Source: an uncultured Methylotenera sp.
Lineage (GTDB): Bacteria; Pseudomonadota; Gammaproteobacteria; Burkholderiales; Methylophilaceae
Assembly (NCBI RefSeq): GCF_946479685.1
Contig: NZ_CAMLGS010000006.1
Location: 11,332 to 75,331 of the forward strand
DNA length: 64,000 nt
Direction: 5' to 3'
Below are positions 27,632-34,596 of this stretch, piece after piece. Positions within the stretch are counted from its first letter, which is position 1. Every line of letters starts with the position of its first letter. The position numbers and the translations under genes are program-made. The notes below the pieces were generated by a model. That model saw only the letters and a list, made by a program, of their open reading frames with translations. It was not told the DNA's origin and did not search any database.

Positions 27632-28333
27632 ATGTCTGAATCCATTATTAAACATGCCATTAAGACCGCATGCACGCTCACCGCATTTGCACTGGTAGGC
27701 ACGGCTATCCTGGCATATATCTTTATCATCACGCGCGCACCGATTGAAGCCAGTGAGGCTGAAGCGCGCTTGGCGCTGTTTTCACAGATCTTGCCACATG
27801 ACAGTTACAACAATGACTTACTGAAGTCGGAACTTACCATCCCACCTAATCCATTACTCGGCAACCGCGTTCTCAGCAAAGCCAATATTGCCAAGTTAGG
27901 CGATGCAACAGTAGGCGTCATCCTGGAAGCGATTGCACATGATGGCTACGCTGGCGATATTAAGCTACTGCTTGCTATCCGTGCCGATGGCTCGATTAGC
28001 GGCGTGCGCGTGCTGGCACACAAAGAAACGCCGGGGCTGGGCGATTACATCGAGATTGAACGCAATGCCTGGATCACACAATTTAACGATGAATCTTTGG
28101 CTAAAACTGCTGCCAAAGATTGGGCGGTAGTGAAAGATGGCGGCAAGTTCGAATACATGGCTGGTGCTACAATTACACCACGCGCTATCGTAAAAGCCGT
28201 ATCTAAGGCATTACAGTTTTTTAATGAGAACAAGCCGTTGTTATTAGGAAGCAAGACTGCAGATAAAATGCCGCCAGATAATGAAAGTGGTAAGGACGTA
28301 ACGCCTGTAAGGACGCAACATGAGCCTCTATAA
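27632..28333 (+). CDS. rsxG: electron transport complex subunit RsxG/RnfG
   Basis: A periplasm-facing flavoprotein anchored by one N-terminal helix (about 12-34). The 233-residue protein has an FMN_bind domain (about 95-195) with KETPGLGDYIE and the covalent FMN motif AGAT (Thr 180). The charged, Pro-rich C-terminal tail is longer than in E. coli. Its last 14 bases overlap rsxE, suggesting translational coupling. Confidence 0.94.
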   Translation: MSESIIKHAIKTACTLTAFALVGTAILAYIFIITRAPIEASEAEARLALFSQILPHDSYNNDLLKSELTIPPNPLLGNRVLSKANIAKLGDATVGVILEAIAHDGYAGDIKLLLAIRADGSISGVRVLAHKETPGLGDYIEIERNAWITQFNDESLAKTAAKDWAVVKDGGKFEYMAGATITPRAIVKAVSKALQFFNENKPLLLGSKTADKMPPDNESGKDVTPVRTQHEPL

Positions 28334-29012
28334 AGAAATCACCCTGAACGGGATCTGGAAGCAAAACCCAGGCGTAGTGCAGCTATTGGGGTTGTGCCCA
28401 ACGCTGGCCGTTACCACTAGCGTGGTGAACGGGGTAAGCCTAGGCCTAGCCACGGTGTTTGTAATGGCAGCAGCCAATGGCTCAATTTCCCCCGTGCGCA
28501 AATATGTCCCTAACGAGATTCGTGTGCCTGTCTTTATTCTGGTAATTGCCGCCCTGGTGACGGTGATTGATTTATCCATCAATGCATTTGCCCACCCGCT
28601 GCACAAGGTGTTAGGTATTTTCATCCCCTTAATCGTAGTGAACTGCATCGTGCTTGCGCGTGTAGAATCATTTGCCGCGAAAAACTCGCCCATACCCTCC
28701 ATCTTAGATGGCTTTATGATGGGCCTAGGCTTAACCTTGGTACTAGGCTTACTGGGCGGCATACGTGAACTTGTAGGTAAAGGCACTCTATTCTCCGGCC
28801 TGGATTTAGTATTTGGACCAGCGGCCAAACAGTTTGTACTCACCGTCATCCCGGATTACCACGGCTTTTTATTAGCAGTGTTACCACCCGGTGCATTCTT
28901 GGGCTTAGGCATGCTGATTGCCGCACGTAACTGGATTGAGATTAAAAACAAAGCGAATGCGACCGATGACCACACAGCGACATCTACGCTGCAGCCGACG
29001 CTACGTCCTTAA
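28320..29012 (+). CDS. rsxE: electron transport complex subunit RsxE/RnfE
   Basis: The paralogue of RsxA, inserted with opposite topology. The 230-residue protein has six hydrophobic helices and the paired motifs QLLGLCPTLAVTTS (about 20-33) and PLIVVNCIVLAR (about 100-111), whose cysteines help bind the membrane iron-sulfur centre. It overlaps the end of rsxG. nth follows 17 bp later, completing the same rsxABCDGE-nth order as in E. coli. Confidence 0.95.
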   Translation: MSLYKEITLNGIWKQNPGVVQLLGLCPTLAVTTSVVNGVSLGLATVFVMAAANGSISPVRKYVPNEIRVPVFILVIAALVTVIDLSINAFAHPLHKVLGIFIPLIVVNCIVLARVESFAAKNSPIPSILDGFMMGLGLTLVLGLLGGIRELVGKGTLFSGLDLVFGPAAKQFVLTVIPDYHGFLLAVLPPGAFLGLGMLIAARNWIEIKNKANATDDHTATSTLQPTLRP

Positions 29013-29029
29013 CCGATCAAACACGCCCT

Positions 29030-29695
29030 ATGAATGCAGAAAAACGCTTAGAGATTTTTAAACGCTTAAAATTAGCCATCCCCAACCCCGCCACTGAGTT
29101 AAATTACAGCACGACTTTTGAGCTGCTGATTGCGGTTATGTTGTCGGCACAAGCCACGGATAAAAGCGTCAACTTAGCCACTGATAAACTGTTTCCGATT
29201 GCTAACACCCCTGAAAGCATTTTGGCATTAGGGCTGGAGAATCTAGAGCACTACATTAAAACCATAGGTCTGTACCGCTCTAAAGCCAAAAACGTATTGG
29301 CCACCTGCCAAATACTGATACAGCAGCATCAATCGCAAGTGCCAAACTCGCGCAGCGCATTAGAGGCTTTGCCCGGCGTTGGCCGTAAAACCGCCAATGT
29401 GGTGTTAAATACCGCATTTGGTGAGCCCACCATTGCTGTAGATACGCATTTATTCAGGCTAGGTAATCGTATCAAACTCGCCACCGGTAAAACCGTGCTG
29501 GATGTAGAAAAGAAATACGTTAAAACCATCCCGGCAGAGTTTATGCAGGATGCGCATCATTTGCTTATTTTGCATGGCCGCTATGTGTGTACCGCGCGCA
29601 AGCCTAAATGCGCAGAATGCTGCATAGAAGACCTGTGCGAATATCAGGCAAAAGAATACTATCTGCCACCTAGCGTTAAATCCAGCAGCAGATGA
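29030..29695 (+). CDS. nth: endonuclease III
   Basis: A DNA glycosylase/AP lyase that removes oxidised pyrimidines in base excision repair. The 221-residue protein has the helix-hairpin-helix LPGVGRKTANVV with catalytic Lys 120, the catalytic Asp 138 in VDTHLFR, and a 4Fe-4S cluster at Cys 187-x6-Cys 194-x2-Cys 197-x5-Cys 203. It starts at ATG 29030. The stop overlaps the ATG of the FIST gene by four bases. Confidence 0.97.
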   Translation: MNAEKRLEIFKRLKLAIPNPATELNYSTTFELLIAVMLSAQATDKSVNLATDKLFPIANTPESILALGLENLEHYIKTIGLYRSKAKNVLATCQILIQQHQSQVPNSRSALEALPGVGRKTANVVLNTAFGEPTIAVDTHLFRLGNRIKLATGKTVLDVEKKYVKTIPAEFMQDAHHLLILHGRYVCTARKPKCAECCIEDLCEYQAKEYYLPPSVKSSSR

Positions 29696-30771
29696 AAGTC
29701 GCCACCAGCATCGTATTAGGTCGGCAAGCTCTGCCAGCACTCGCTGCGCAAGCGGTTACCAATGCGATGCACAAAGCTGGTATAAGCAGTGCCAATGCGG
29801 TGCTACTGTTATTAACATCGGAGTTCGCCAGCAACCCGCAAGCCGCCATCAAAGCTGCGGCCAAGGCAGCAGCCTGCACGCAGGTAACAGGCTGCTCGGC
29901 AACCGGCATTTTTACTGAAGAAGACTGGGTGCTAGACACCCCGGCCGCTGCGGCCATGGTGTTTGGCGGCGATATTAAACTGGAGCTAGCGCGCGACAAC
30001 CATGCGCAGCAGCCACTACTCACCATCGCTGCCCCCAGCGCCATTAACAGTATCTGGCTAGATCACCACACTCGCTACGGCGGCATCTCTGGCGACGTGA
30101 CCGGCCATGGCCCATTCTCCGTATGGCAGAATGCAAAAGGAGATGTTACTGGCCACATCGAGATGTTTATCTCCGGCGTGAACATGGCAACCAAGGCCGC
30201 TCATGGCTTAAGCCTGGTCAGCTCACCTAAGCCGGTACAAGCCTGCCAGCAGTTTGATTTACAGCAGCTAGGCAGACATAAAGCCATGAAATCATTACAA
30301 AAAGCGTGGGACAGCTATCGGCAAACAGCAGAGCCCTTGCCACTACACTTGATGATGGCGGTATATGCAGATAGCGCAGAGGCCATCGAACAAGGCAACT
30401 ACCAGCAAACTACCGTAATCAGCTGTGATGAAGCGGACGGCAGCGTTACACTCGCACACGCAATACCTGTAGGGCAATATTTAAGCTGGGCACTACGTGA
30501 CGCAGACAGCGCGCAGGCAGATATGACGCTTGCTACAGACGCACTCGCTACGAAGCTAGGCAGTAACCCGGATTTTGGCTTATTATTCTCATGCCTGGGG
30601 CGTGGGCCATATCTATACAATGGAGAAGACCTGGACTTAAAAGTGGTAACCAAGCGCTTTCCCAACATGCCACTATTAGGCTTTTATGGTAACGGTGAGA
30701 TCGCCTGCATCAATGGGCAGAACCAATTACTGCCGTACTCTACTGTACTTTCATTATTTTCAGCACTCTAG
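29692..30771 (+). CDS. FIST domain-containing protein
   Basis: The 359-residue soluble protein has a FIST_N domain (about 25-200, opening with VLLLLTSEFA and containing TGCSATGIF) and a FIST_C domain (about 220-345, with FSCLGRG and GFYGNGEI). FIST modules are sensory domains, thought to bind small ligands such as amino acids, and are often linked to signalling proteins. Here FIST stands alone with no kinase, cyclase or membrane helix. It is translationally coupled to nth (ATGA overlap) and is followed 21 bp later by a DUF1841 gene and the ECF sigma gene. The ligand is unknown. Confidence 0.85.
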   Translation: MKVATSIVLGRQALPALAAQAVTNAMHKAGISSANAVLLLLTSEFASNPQAAIKAAAKAAACTQVTGCSATGIFTEEDWVLDTPAAAAMVFGGDIKLELARDNHAQQPLLTIAAPSAINSIWLDHHTRYGGISGDVTGHGPFSVWQNAKGDVTGHIEMFISGVNMATKAAHGLSLVSSPKPVQACQQFDLQQLGRHKAMKSLQKAWDSYRQTAEPLPLHLMMAVYADSAEAIEQGNYQQTTVISCDEADGSVTLAHAIPVGQYLSWALRDADSAQADMTLATDALATKLGSNPDFGLLFSCLGRGPYLYNGEDLDLKVVTKRFPNMPLLGFYGNGEIACINGQNQLLPYSTVLSLFSAL

Positions 30772-30792
30772 GTAAATTTACGTAGGTATTTT

Positions 30793-31230
30793 ATGAGTTT
30801 ATATAACCCCAGCCGCGACCAAGCCAGACAATTTTTATTTGACGCCTGGGCAAAATTTAAACAGCAAGCTCCGCTCACAGATTTAGAGAAAATTGCGGTC
30901 GAGGTGATGCAAATGCACCCTGAGTATCACGCCATATTAGAAGCGCCTGAGCGCTATATGCAGCAACAGTACTTTCCTGAAATGGGAGAAACCAATCCGT
31001 TTTTGCACTTAAGCCTGCATTTATCGGTGATTGAGCAAATAGCCATCAACCAGCCCATCGGCATCAAAGGCATTTACGAACAGCTCAAACAAAAGCACAA
31101 CGACCAGCACCTAGCGCAGCACGACATCCTGGATTGCCTCGCCGAAACCATTTGGCAGTCACAGCGCAACAATACGCCGTTAGACTCGACACATTACCTG
31201 AGCCTATTGCAACAAAGGGTGGCAGCCTAA
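30793..31230 (+). CDS. DUF1841 family protein
   Basis: The 145-residue cytoplasmic protein matches the DUF1841 pattern as I recall it: an N-terminal YNPSRDQARQFLFDAW, a central MHPEYHAIL and NPFLHLSLHL with several His residues, then a helical C-terminus ending in LLQQRVAA. No function is known for the family. It begins 21 bp after the FIST gene and ends one base before the sigma factor gene, so it is part of the same transcript. Confidence 0.82.
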   Translation: MSLYNPSRDQARQFLFDAWAKFKQQAPLTDLEKIAVEVMQMHPEYHAILEAPERYMQQQYFPEMGETNPFLHLSLHLSVIEQIAINQPIGIKGIYEQLKQKHNDQHLAQHDILDCLAETIWQSQRNNTPLDSTHYLSLLQQRVAA

Positions 31231-31231
31231 T

Positions 31232-31789
31232 ATGCATAGCAACGTGCACGATTGGCTACATGCGCATGGGGATTACTTATATCGCTTTGCTTTGGCGCGT
31301 TTGAAGGATACGCACCAGGCAGAAGATGCGGTACAAGAAACCATGCTCGCCGCCATCAAGCACGATAGCTTTGCAGGTGATTCATCGGTGCGCACTTGGC
31401 TCACCGGCATACTCAAGCATAAAATCGTGGACATACAACGCAAGCTGCTGCGTGAACAGCCGATATCTGACCTGATAGATCTAGATGCTGGTGAAGACAG
31501 TATGGACGACTTTTTTGATAAAACCGGGCACTGGCTAGATAAGCCGCAATCGTTTGAGATGCCTGACCATGCGCTGGAACAAAGTCAGTTCTTGAGTATA
31601 TTGGATGGCTGCATGCAAAAACTGCCAACGAAGCTAAAAGCCATTTTTATGTTACGTGACGTGCATGAAATGGAGAATGAAAATATTTGTAAGGAACTCG
31701 ATATTACGCCGACCAATGCTTGGGTAATGTTGTATAGAGCTAGGATGATGTTAAGAAAATGTTTAGAGCTGAACTGGGTTAATGGCTAG
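31232..31789 (+). CDS. ECF-type RNA polymerase sigma factor
   Basis: The 185-residue protein has sigma region 2 (about 8-72, with DYLYRFALARLKD, AEDAVQETMLAA and VRTWLTGILKHKIVD) and sigma region 4 (about 128-178, with LPTKLKAIFMLRDV and a helix-turn-helix ending in WVMLYRARMMLRKCL). Sigma regions 1.1 and 3 are missing, as in ECF factors. An acidic linker (95-112) joins the two. It is followed by a small zinc-type anti-sigma gene and the RiPP cassette, so its likely target is that cassette, probably under metal or thiol stress. That regulation is inferred from order only. Confidence 0.9.
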   Translation: MHSNVHDWLHAHGDYLYRFALARLKDTHQAEDAVQETMLAAIKHDSFAGDSSVRTWLTGILKHKIVDIQRKLLREQPISDLIDLDAGEDSMDDFFDKTGHWLDKPQSFEMPDHALEQSQFLSILDGCMQKLPTKLKAIFMLRDVHEMENENICKELDITPTNAWVMLYRARMMLRKCLELNWVNG

Positions 31790-31798
31790 GTGATATCT

Positions 31799-32056
31799 AT
31801 GATGACCTGTAAACAAGCCAGCAAGCTCATCTCACAATCTCTAGATCGTCCGCTATCTTGGTCTGAACTTATGCAGTTAAAACTGCATCTGATGATTTGC
31901 GATGCATGCAGCCGTTTCAAAAAACAATTGAATCTACTGCGTGTAGCATTGCAAAATATTAAAACCAATATAGAAAACGATAGCGCTATTACGCTCCCAT
32001 TAGCAGCAAAAGCGAGAATTTTGGAGCAGGTAGAATCTGACCAACAATCTCAATAA
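31799..32056 (+). CDS. small zinc-finger (ZAS/zf-HC2-like) anti-sigma factor
   Basis: The 85-residue protein has Cys 4 and the motif His 30-x3-Cys 34-x2-Cys 37, the arrangement of zinc-binding anti-sigma domains. It has no membrane helix, so it is a cytoplasmic sensor that should release the sigma factor when its zinc site is oxidised or loses metal. A GTG at 31790 and ATGs at 31799 and 31802 are in frame; AGGTGA (31788-31793) at five bases favours 31799. It follows the ECF gene by nine bases and precedes the precursor gene by 47. Confidence 0.82.
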   Translation: MMTCKQASKLISQSLDRPLSWSELMQLKLHLMICDACSRFKKQLNLLRVALQNIKTNIENDSAITLPLAAKARILEQVESDQQSQ

Positions 32057-32103
32057 CTTTGATTCGTGACAAGCAGCAACTCTTTAAATTAAAGGAAACG
32101 ATA

Positions 32104-32442
32104 ATGAACAAAACACAAAAAACCATTTCTCTTGCTATCGGCGGCGCATTAGCACTTTCAGTTGCAGCAACCACAGTAAATGCGGCAGAAAACCCATTTG
32201 CACTAAAAACCCTGGCAACAGGCTACCAAGTAGCAGATGCGCACGATGCCAAAGGCGCCGATGGTAAATGTGGCACTGGCAAATGTGGTACCGCTGAAAA
32301 AGCTAAAGAAATGAAAATGCACGATGCAAAATGCGGTGCCGGTAAATCCGGTGGCGCAGAGAAAACCGCCGAGAAAGCTAAAGAAGGCGCATGTGGTGGT
32401 GAAAAAGCCAAAGAAGGCTCATGTGGCGGCGAGAAAAAATAA
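32104..32442 (+). CDS. HvfA/bufferin-type Cys-rich RiPP precursor (112 aa)
   Basis: A Sec signal peptide (about residues 1-27, cleavage near VNA) is followed by a core with five cysteines in repeated short motifs: DGKCGTGKCG (53-62), DAKCGAGKSG (74-83), EGACGGEK (94-101) and EGSCGGEK (104-111), separated by Lys/Glu-rich spacers. Precursors of this kind are modified by an MNIO (DUF692) enzyme to oxazolone/thioamide- or thiooxazole-type groups that bind copper in the periplasm. The next two genes are exactly that enzyme and its DUF2063 partner. Start ATG 32104 has a strong AAAGGAAA site. An in-frame TTG 45 bases earlier is rejected because it would spoil the signal peptide. Confidence 0.85.
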   Translation: MNKTQKTISLAIGGALALSVAATTVNAAENPFALKTLATGYQVADAHDAKGADGKCGTGKCGTAEKAKEMKMHDAKCGAGKSGGAEKTAEKAKEGACGGEKAKEGSCGGEKK

Positions 32443-32519
32443 GCACTAGCAAATTGCTATAGCGCGAGTTAAATCCACTAACAGCCATGATGTACCTAAA
32501 ATGAGCCTGAGGTGAATCC

Positions 32520-33422
32520 ATGATAAATCGCAGTCCAATTCATGGTGCAGGTCTGGGGTTGAAGCGAGAGCTGATTCCCCAGATTCAGTCCCACGATAAC
32601 CAGCCGCTCATCTCTAACATTCAATTTGTTGAGATCGCACCAGAAAACTGGATAGACGCCGGTAGCAAAGCAACAAAACAGCTGGATTGGTTTGCAGCGC
32701 GTTATCCCATCGTATGCCACGGCCTGTGCTTATCGCTAGGCGGTGTCAGCCCACTTAATACTGACTTTCTGCAGCAGGTTAAGCAGTTCTTAAACCGCTA
32801 CGAGATTGATACCTATACAGAGCATTTAAGCTACTGCACAGACGCCTATCAAGGCAAACAGGGTTATTTATACGACCTACTCCCCATCCCCTTTACCGAA
32901 GAAGCGGTGCACTATGTCGCACAGCGCATCCGCCAAACTCAAGACTTACTAGGTCGACGCATAGGCATAGAAAACGCCTCGTATTATGCGGCAGCGCCCA
33001 TCTCGGAAATGAGCGAGCTGGCTTTTCTTAATGCGGTACTCAGCGAGGCCGACTGCCTGTTACACCTGGATATTAATAACATCTACGTTAACAGCATCAA
33101 TTTTAACTTTGACCCGCTGGCATTTCTGCGCGGCATACCGCAAGAGCGCATTATTTATAGCCATATCGCAGGGCATTACCAGCAATCACCAGATTTACTC
33201 ATCGATACCCATGGCGAGAATGTGATCGAGCCAGTTTGGGCGTTACTGAAAGATGCCTACGACCTATTTGGTGTATTCCCGACCCTATTAGAGCGGGACA
33301 GCAACATCCCTACATTAAGAACCCTGATGCGCGAAGTTAATAAAATCGCCGACTTACAACGCCAGGCCATTCCGCGCAGTACCAAAGCCAGCGCAAAAAC
33401 ACTGATGCCGCTGATGATTTGA
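32520..33422 (+). CDS. MNIO (DUF692) multinuclear iron oxidase, HvfB/BufB/MbnB family
   Basis: The 300-residue enzyme has the DUF692 TIM-barrel pattern. It begins GAGLGLK and carries the metal-ligand motifs VEIAPENW (39-43 region), CHGLCLSLGG (His 67), EHLSY (101-105), GIENASYY (Glu 151), HLDINNIYVN (Asp 184, Asn 187), SHIAGH (His 215), DTHGENV (Asp 229, His 231) and LLERD (Glu 258). Such enzymes use a cluster of iron ions to oxidise cysteine side chains of a precursor peptide. The precursor is the gene just upstream and the DUF2063 partner lies 16 bp downstream. ATG 32520 has a GAGGTG site. Confidence 0.92.
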   Translation: MINRSPIHGAGLGLKRELIPQIQSHDNQPLISNIQFVEIAPENWIDAGSKATKQLDWFAARYPIVCHGLCLSLGGVSPLNTDFLQQVKQFLNRYEIDTYTEHLSYCTDAYQGKQGYLYDLLPIPFTEEAVHYVAQRIRQTQDLLGRRIGIENASYYAAAPISEMSELAFLNAVLSEADCLLHLDINNIYVNSINFNFDPLAFLRGIPQERIIYSHIAGHYQQSPDLLIDTHGENVIEPVWALLKDAYDLFGVFPTLLERDSNIPTLRTLMREVNKIADLQRQAIPRSTKASAKTLMPLMI

Positions 33423-33438
33423 GTGGAGCCCACCCGCC

Positions 33439-34203
33439 ATGACGAACACCCTGCTCAGCTTTCAACAATACCAACTAGCATTTACGGCGCGCATACGTGA
33501 TACACGCAGCCAGCCAGTACCAGCCGGCGTTGCGCCTGAGCGCATGGCGGTTTATGACGAAATTGTATTTAACAATCTGCTTGAGTCGGTATCCGCATGT
33601 TTCCCAGTCGCGCGTAAAACCATAGGCAAAGCGGCTTGGCTTAAATTGGTACAAGCTTACTTAAAAGACCACTCAGCAGATACACCGCTGTTTCGTAAGA
33701 TTCCGCAAGAGTTCTTGGCGTTTTTACAGCAGAGCCAATCACAGCATACCAAGCTTACGCTACCTCCCTATCTACTGGCGCTCTGCCACTATGAATGGAT
33801 AGAGCTATATCTAAGCTCTTTGCCGTCATTCGATAACCAAGTTGCAAACGTGCACGGTGACTTGGCGTGCCAGCCACTGGTATTTACGCAGGCAATGCAG
33901 TTACTTAGTTACGACTATGCCGTGCATAGAATTTCCCCCAGGCATAAACCTAAGAGCATAGAGCCCACCTACCTGCTGGTGCATCGTGATATAAGCGACC
34001 AGATTAAATTTATCGAGCTTAACCCGATGACGTTTAAACTGATTACGCTATTAAAATCTGGGGAATTTACTGCCGAACAAGCACTAACAATGCTTGCAGA
34101 TGAATTGAAACACCCCCAACCACAAATCATTATGCAATTTGGCTTAGGGGTATTACTAGACTTACACAACCAAGGCATTATCCTTGGTACTATACCTGAG
34201 TAA
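33439..34203 (+). CDS. DUF2063 (HvfC/BufC-like) RiPP partner protein
   Basis: The 254-residue protein has an N-terminal helical DUF2063 domain (about 6-100, with FTARIRDTRSQP, RMAVYDEIVFNNLLESV and FPVARKTIG) and a C-terminal domain of mixed alpha/beta type that may present the precursor. The family is labelled 'putative DNA-binding' in databases, but next to an MNIO enzyme it acts as the partner that helps bind the substrate peptide. It is the last gene of the cassette; no DoxX-type HvfD follows. Close spacing (16 bp) shows co-transcription with the MNIO gene. Confidence 0.9.
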   Translation: MTNTLLSFQQYQLAFTARIRDTRSQPVPAGVAPERMAVYDEIVFNNLLESVSACFPVARKTIGKAAWLKLVQAYLKDHSADTPLFRKIPQEFLAFLQQSQSQHTKLTLPPYLLALCHYEWIELYLSSLPSFDNQVANVHGDLACQPLVFTQAMQLLSYDYAVHRISPRHKPKSIEPTYLLVHRDISDQIKFIELNPMTFKLITLLKSGEFTAEQALTMLADELKHPQPQIIMQFGLGVLLDLHNQGIILGTIPE

Positions 34204-34283
34204 CCTTAAAGGACCTGAGTAACATTAAAGGCTGATTAAAGGTTAAGTGCCAGCACAAACCGATAACCAAGCCGCTGTATTAC

Positions 34284-34478
34284 TTAATCAAAGTTAACAG
34301 TCTCGCTCTGACGCGTTTCCAACACAGATAGCAGATCTTGCTGCTCTGTTGGCTGCATATCCCACCAGCCCCTGATTTCGGCTATGGTACGGTAGCAACC
34401 ATTACAAAAGCCTGTTGTTTCATCAATGCTGCAAACCCCGATACAAGGGGATTGCACTTCTACTGTATTGTCTGACAT
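34284..34478 (-). CDS. DUF1289 small cysteine protein
   Basis: The 64-residue protein carries the DUF1289 signature [10 protein letters not shown], then [11 protein letters not shown] and W (about residues 10-40), with four cysteines likely to bind zinc or an iron-sulfur group. Its function is unknown. It starts at ATG 34478 and lies 100 bp downstream of secA on the same strand, separated by tandem repeats. Confidence 0.88.
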   Translation of the reverse strand: MSDNTVEVQSPCIGVCSIDETTGFCNGCYRTIAEIRGWWDMQPTEQQDLLSVLETRQSETVNFD

Positions 34479-34536
34479 TACTAATCCTACTCTTTACACT
34501 TAATACACGTAACGCTATTTATAAATCAAGCACACC

Positions 34537-34596
34537 TTAACTAGGTACACCTAGGCTAGGTACACCTTAGCTAAGCATACTTTAGCTAAGAACACC
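34537..34596. repeat. four 15-bp tandem repeats overlapping the 3' end of secA
   Basis: The units TTAACTAGGTACACC, TAGGCTAGGTACACC, TTAGCTAAGCATACT and TTAGCTAAGAACACC follow one another without gaps. The last unit contains the secA stop codon and its final four codons. The units share the CTAGGCTA/TTAGCTAA theme with the 19-bp repeats at 38943. Confidence 0.8.
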
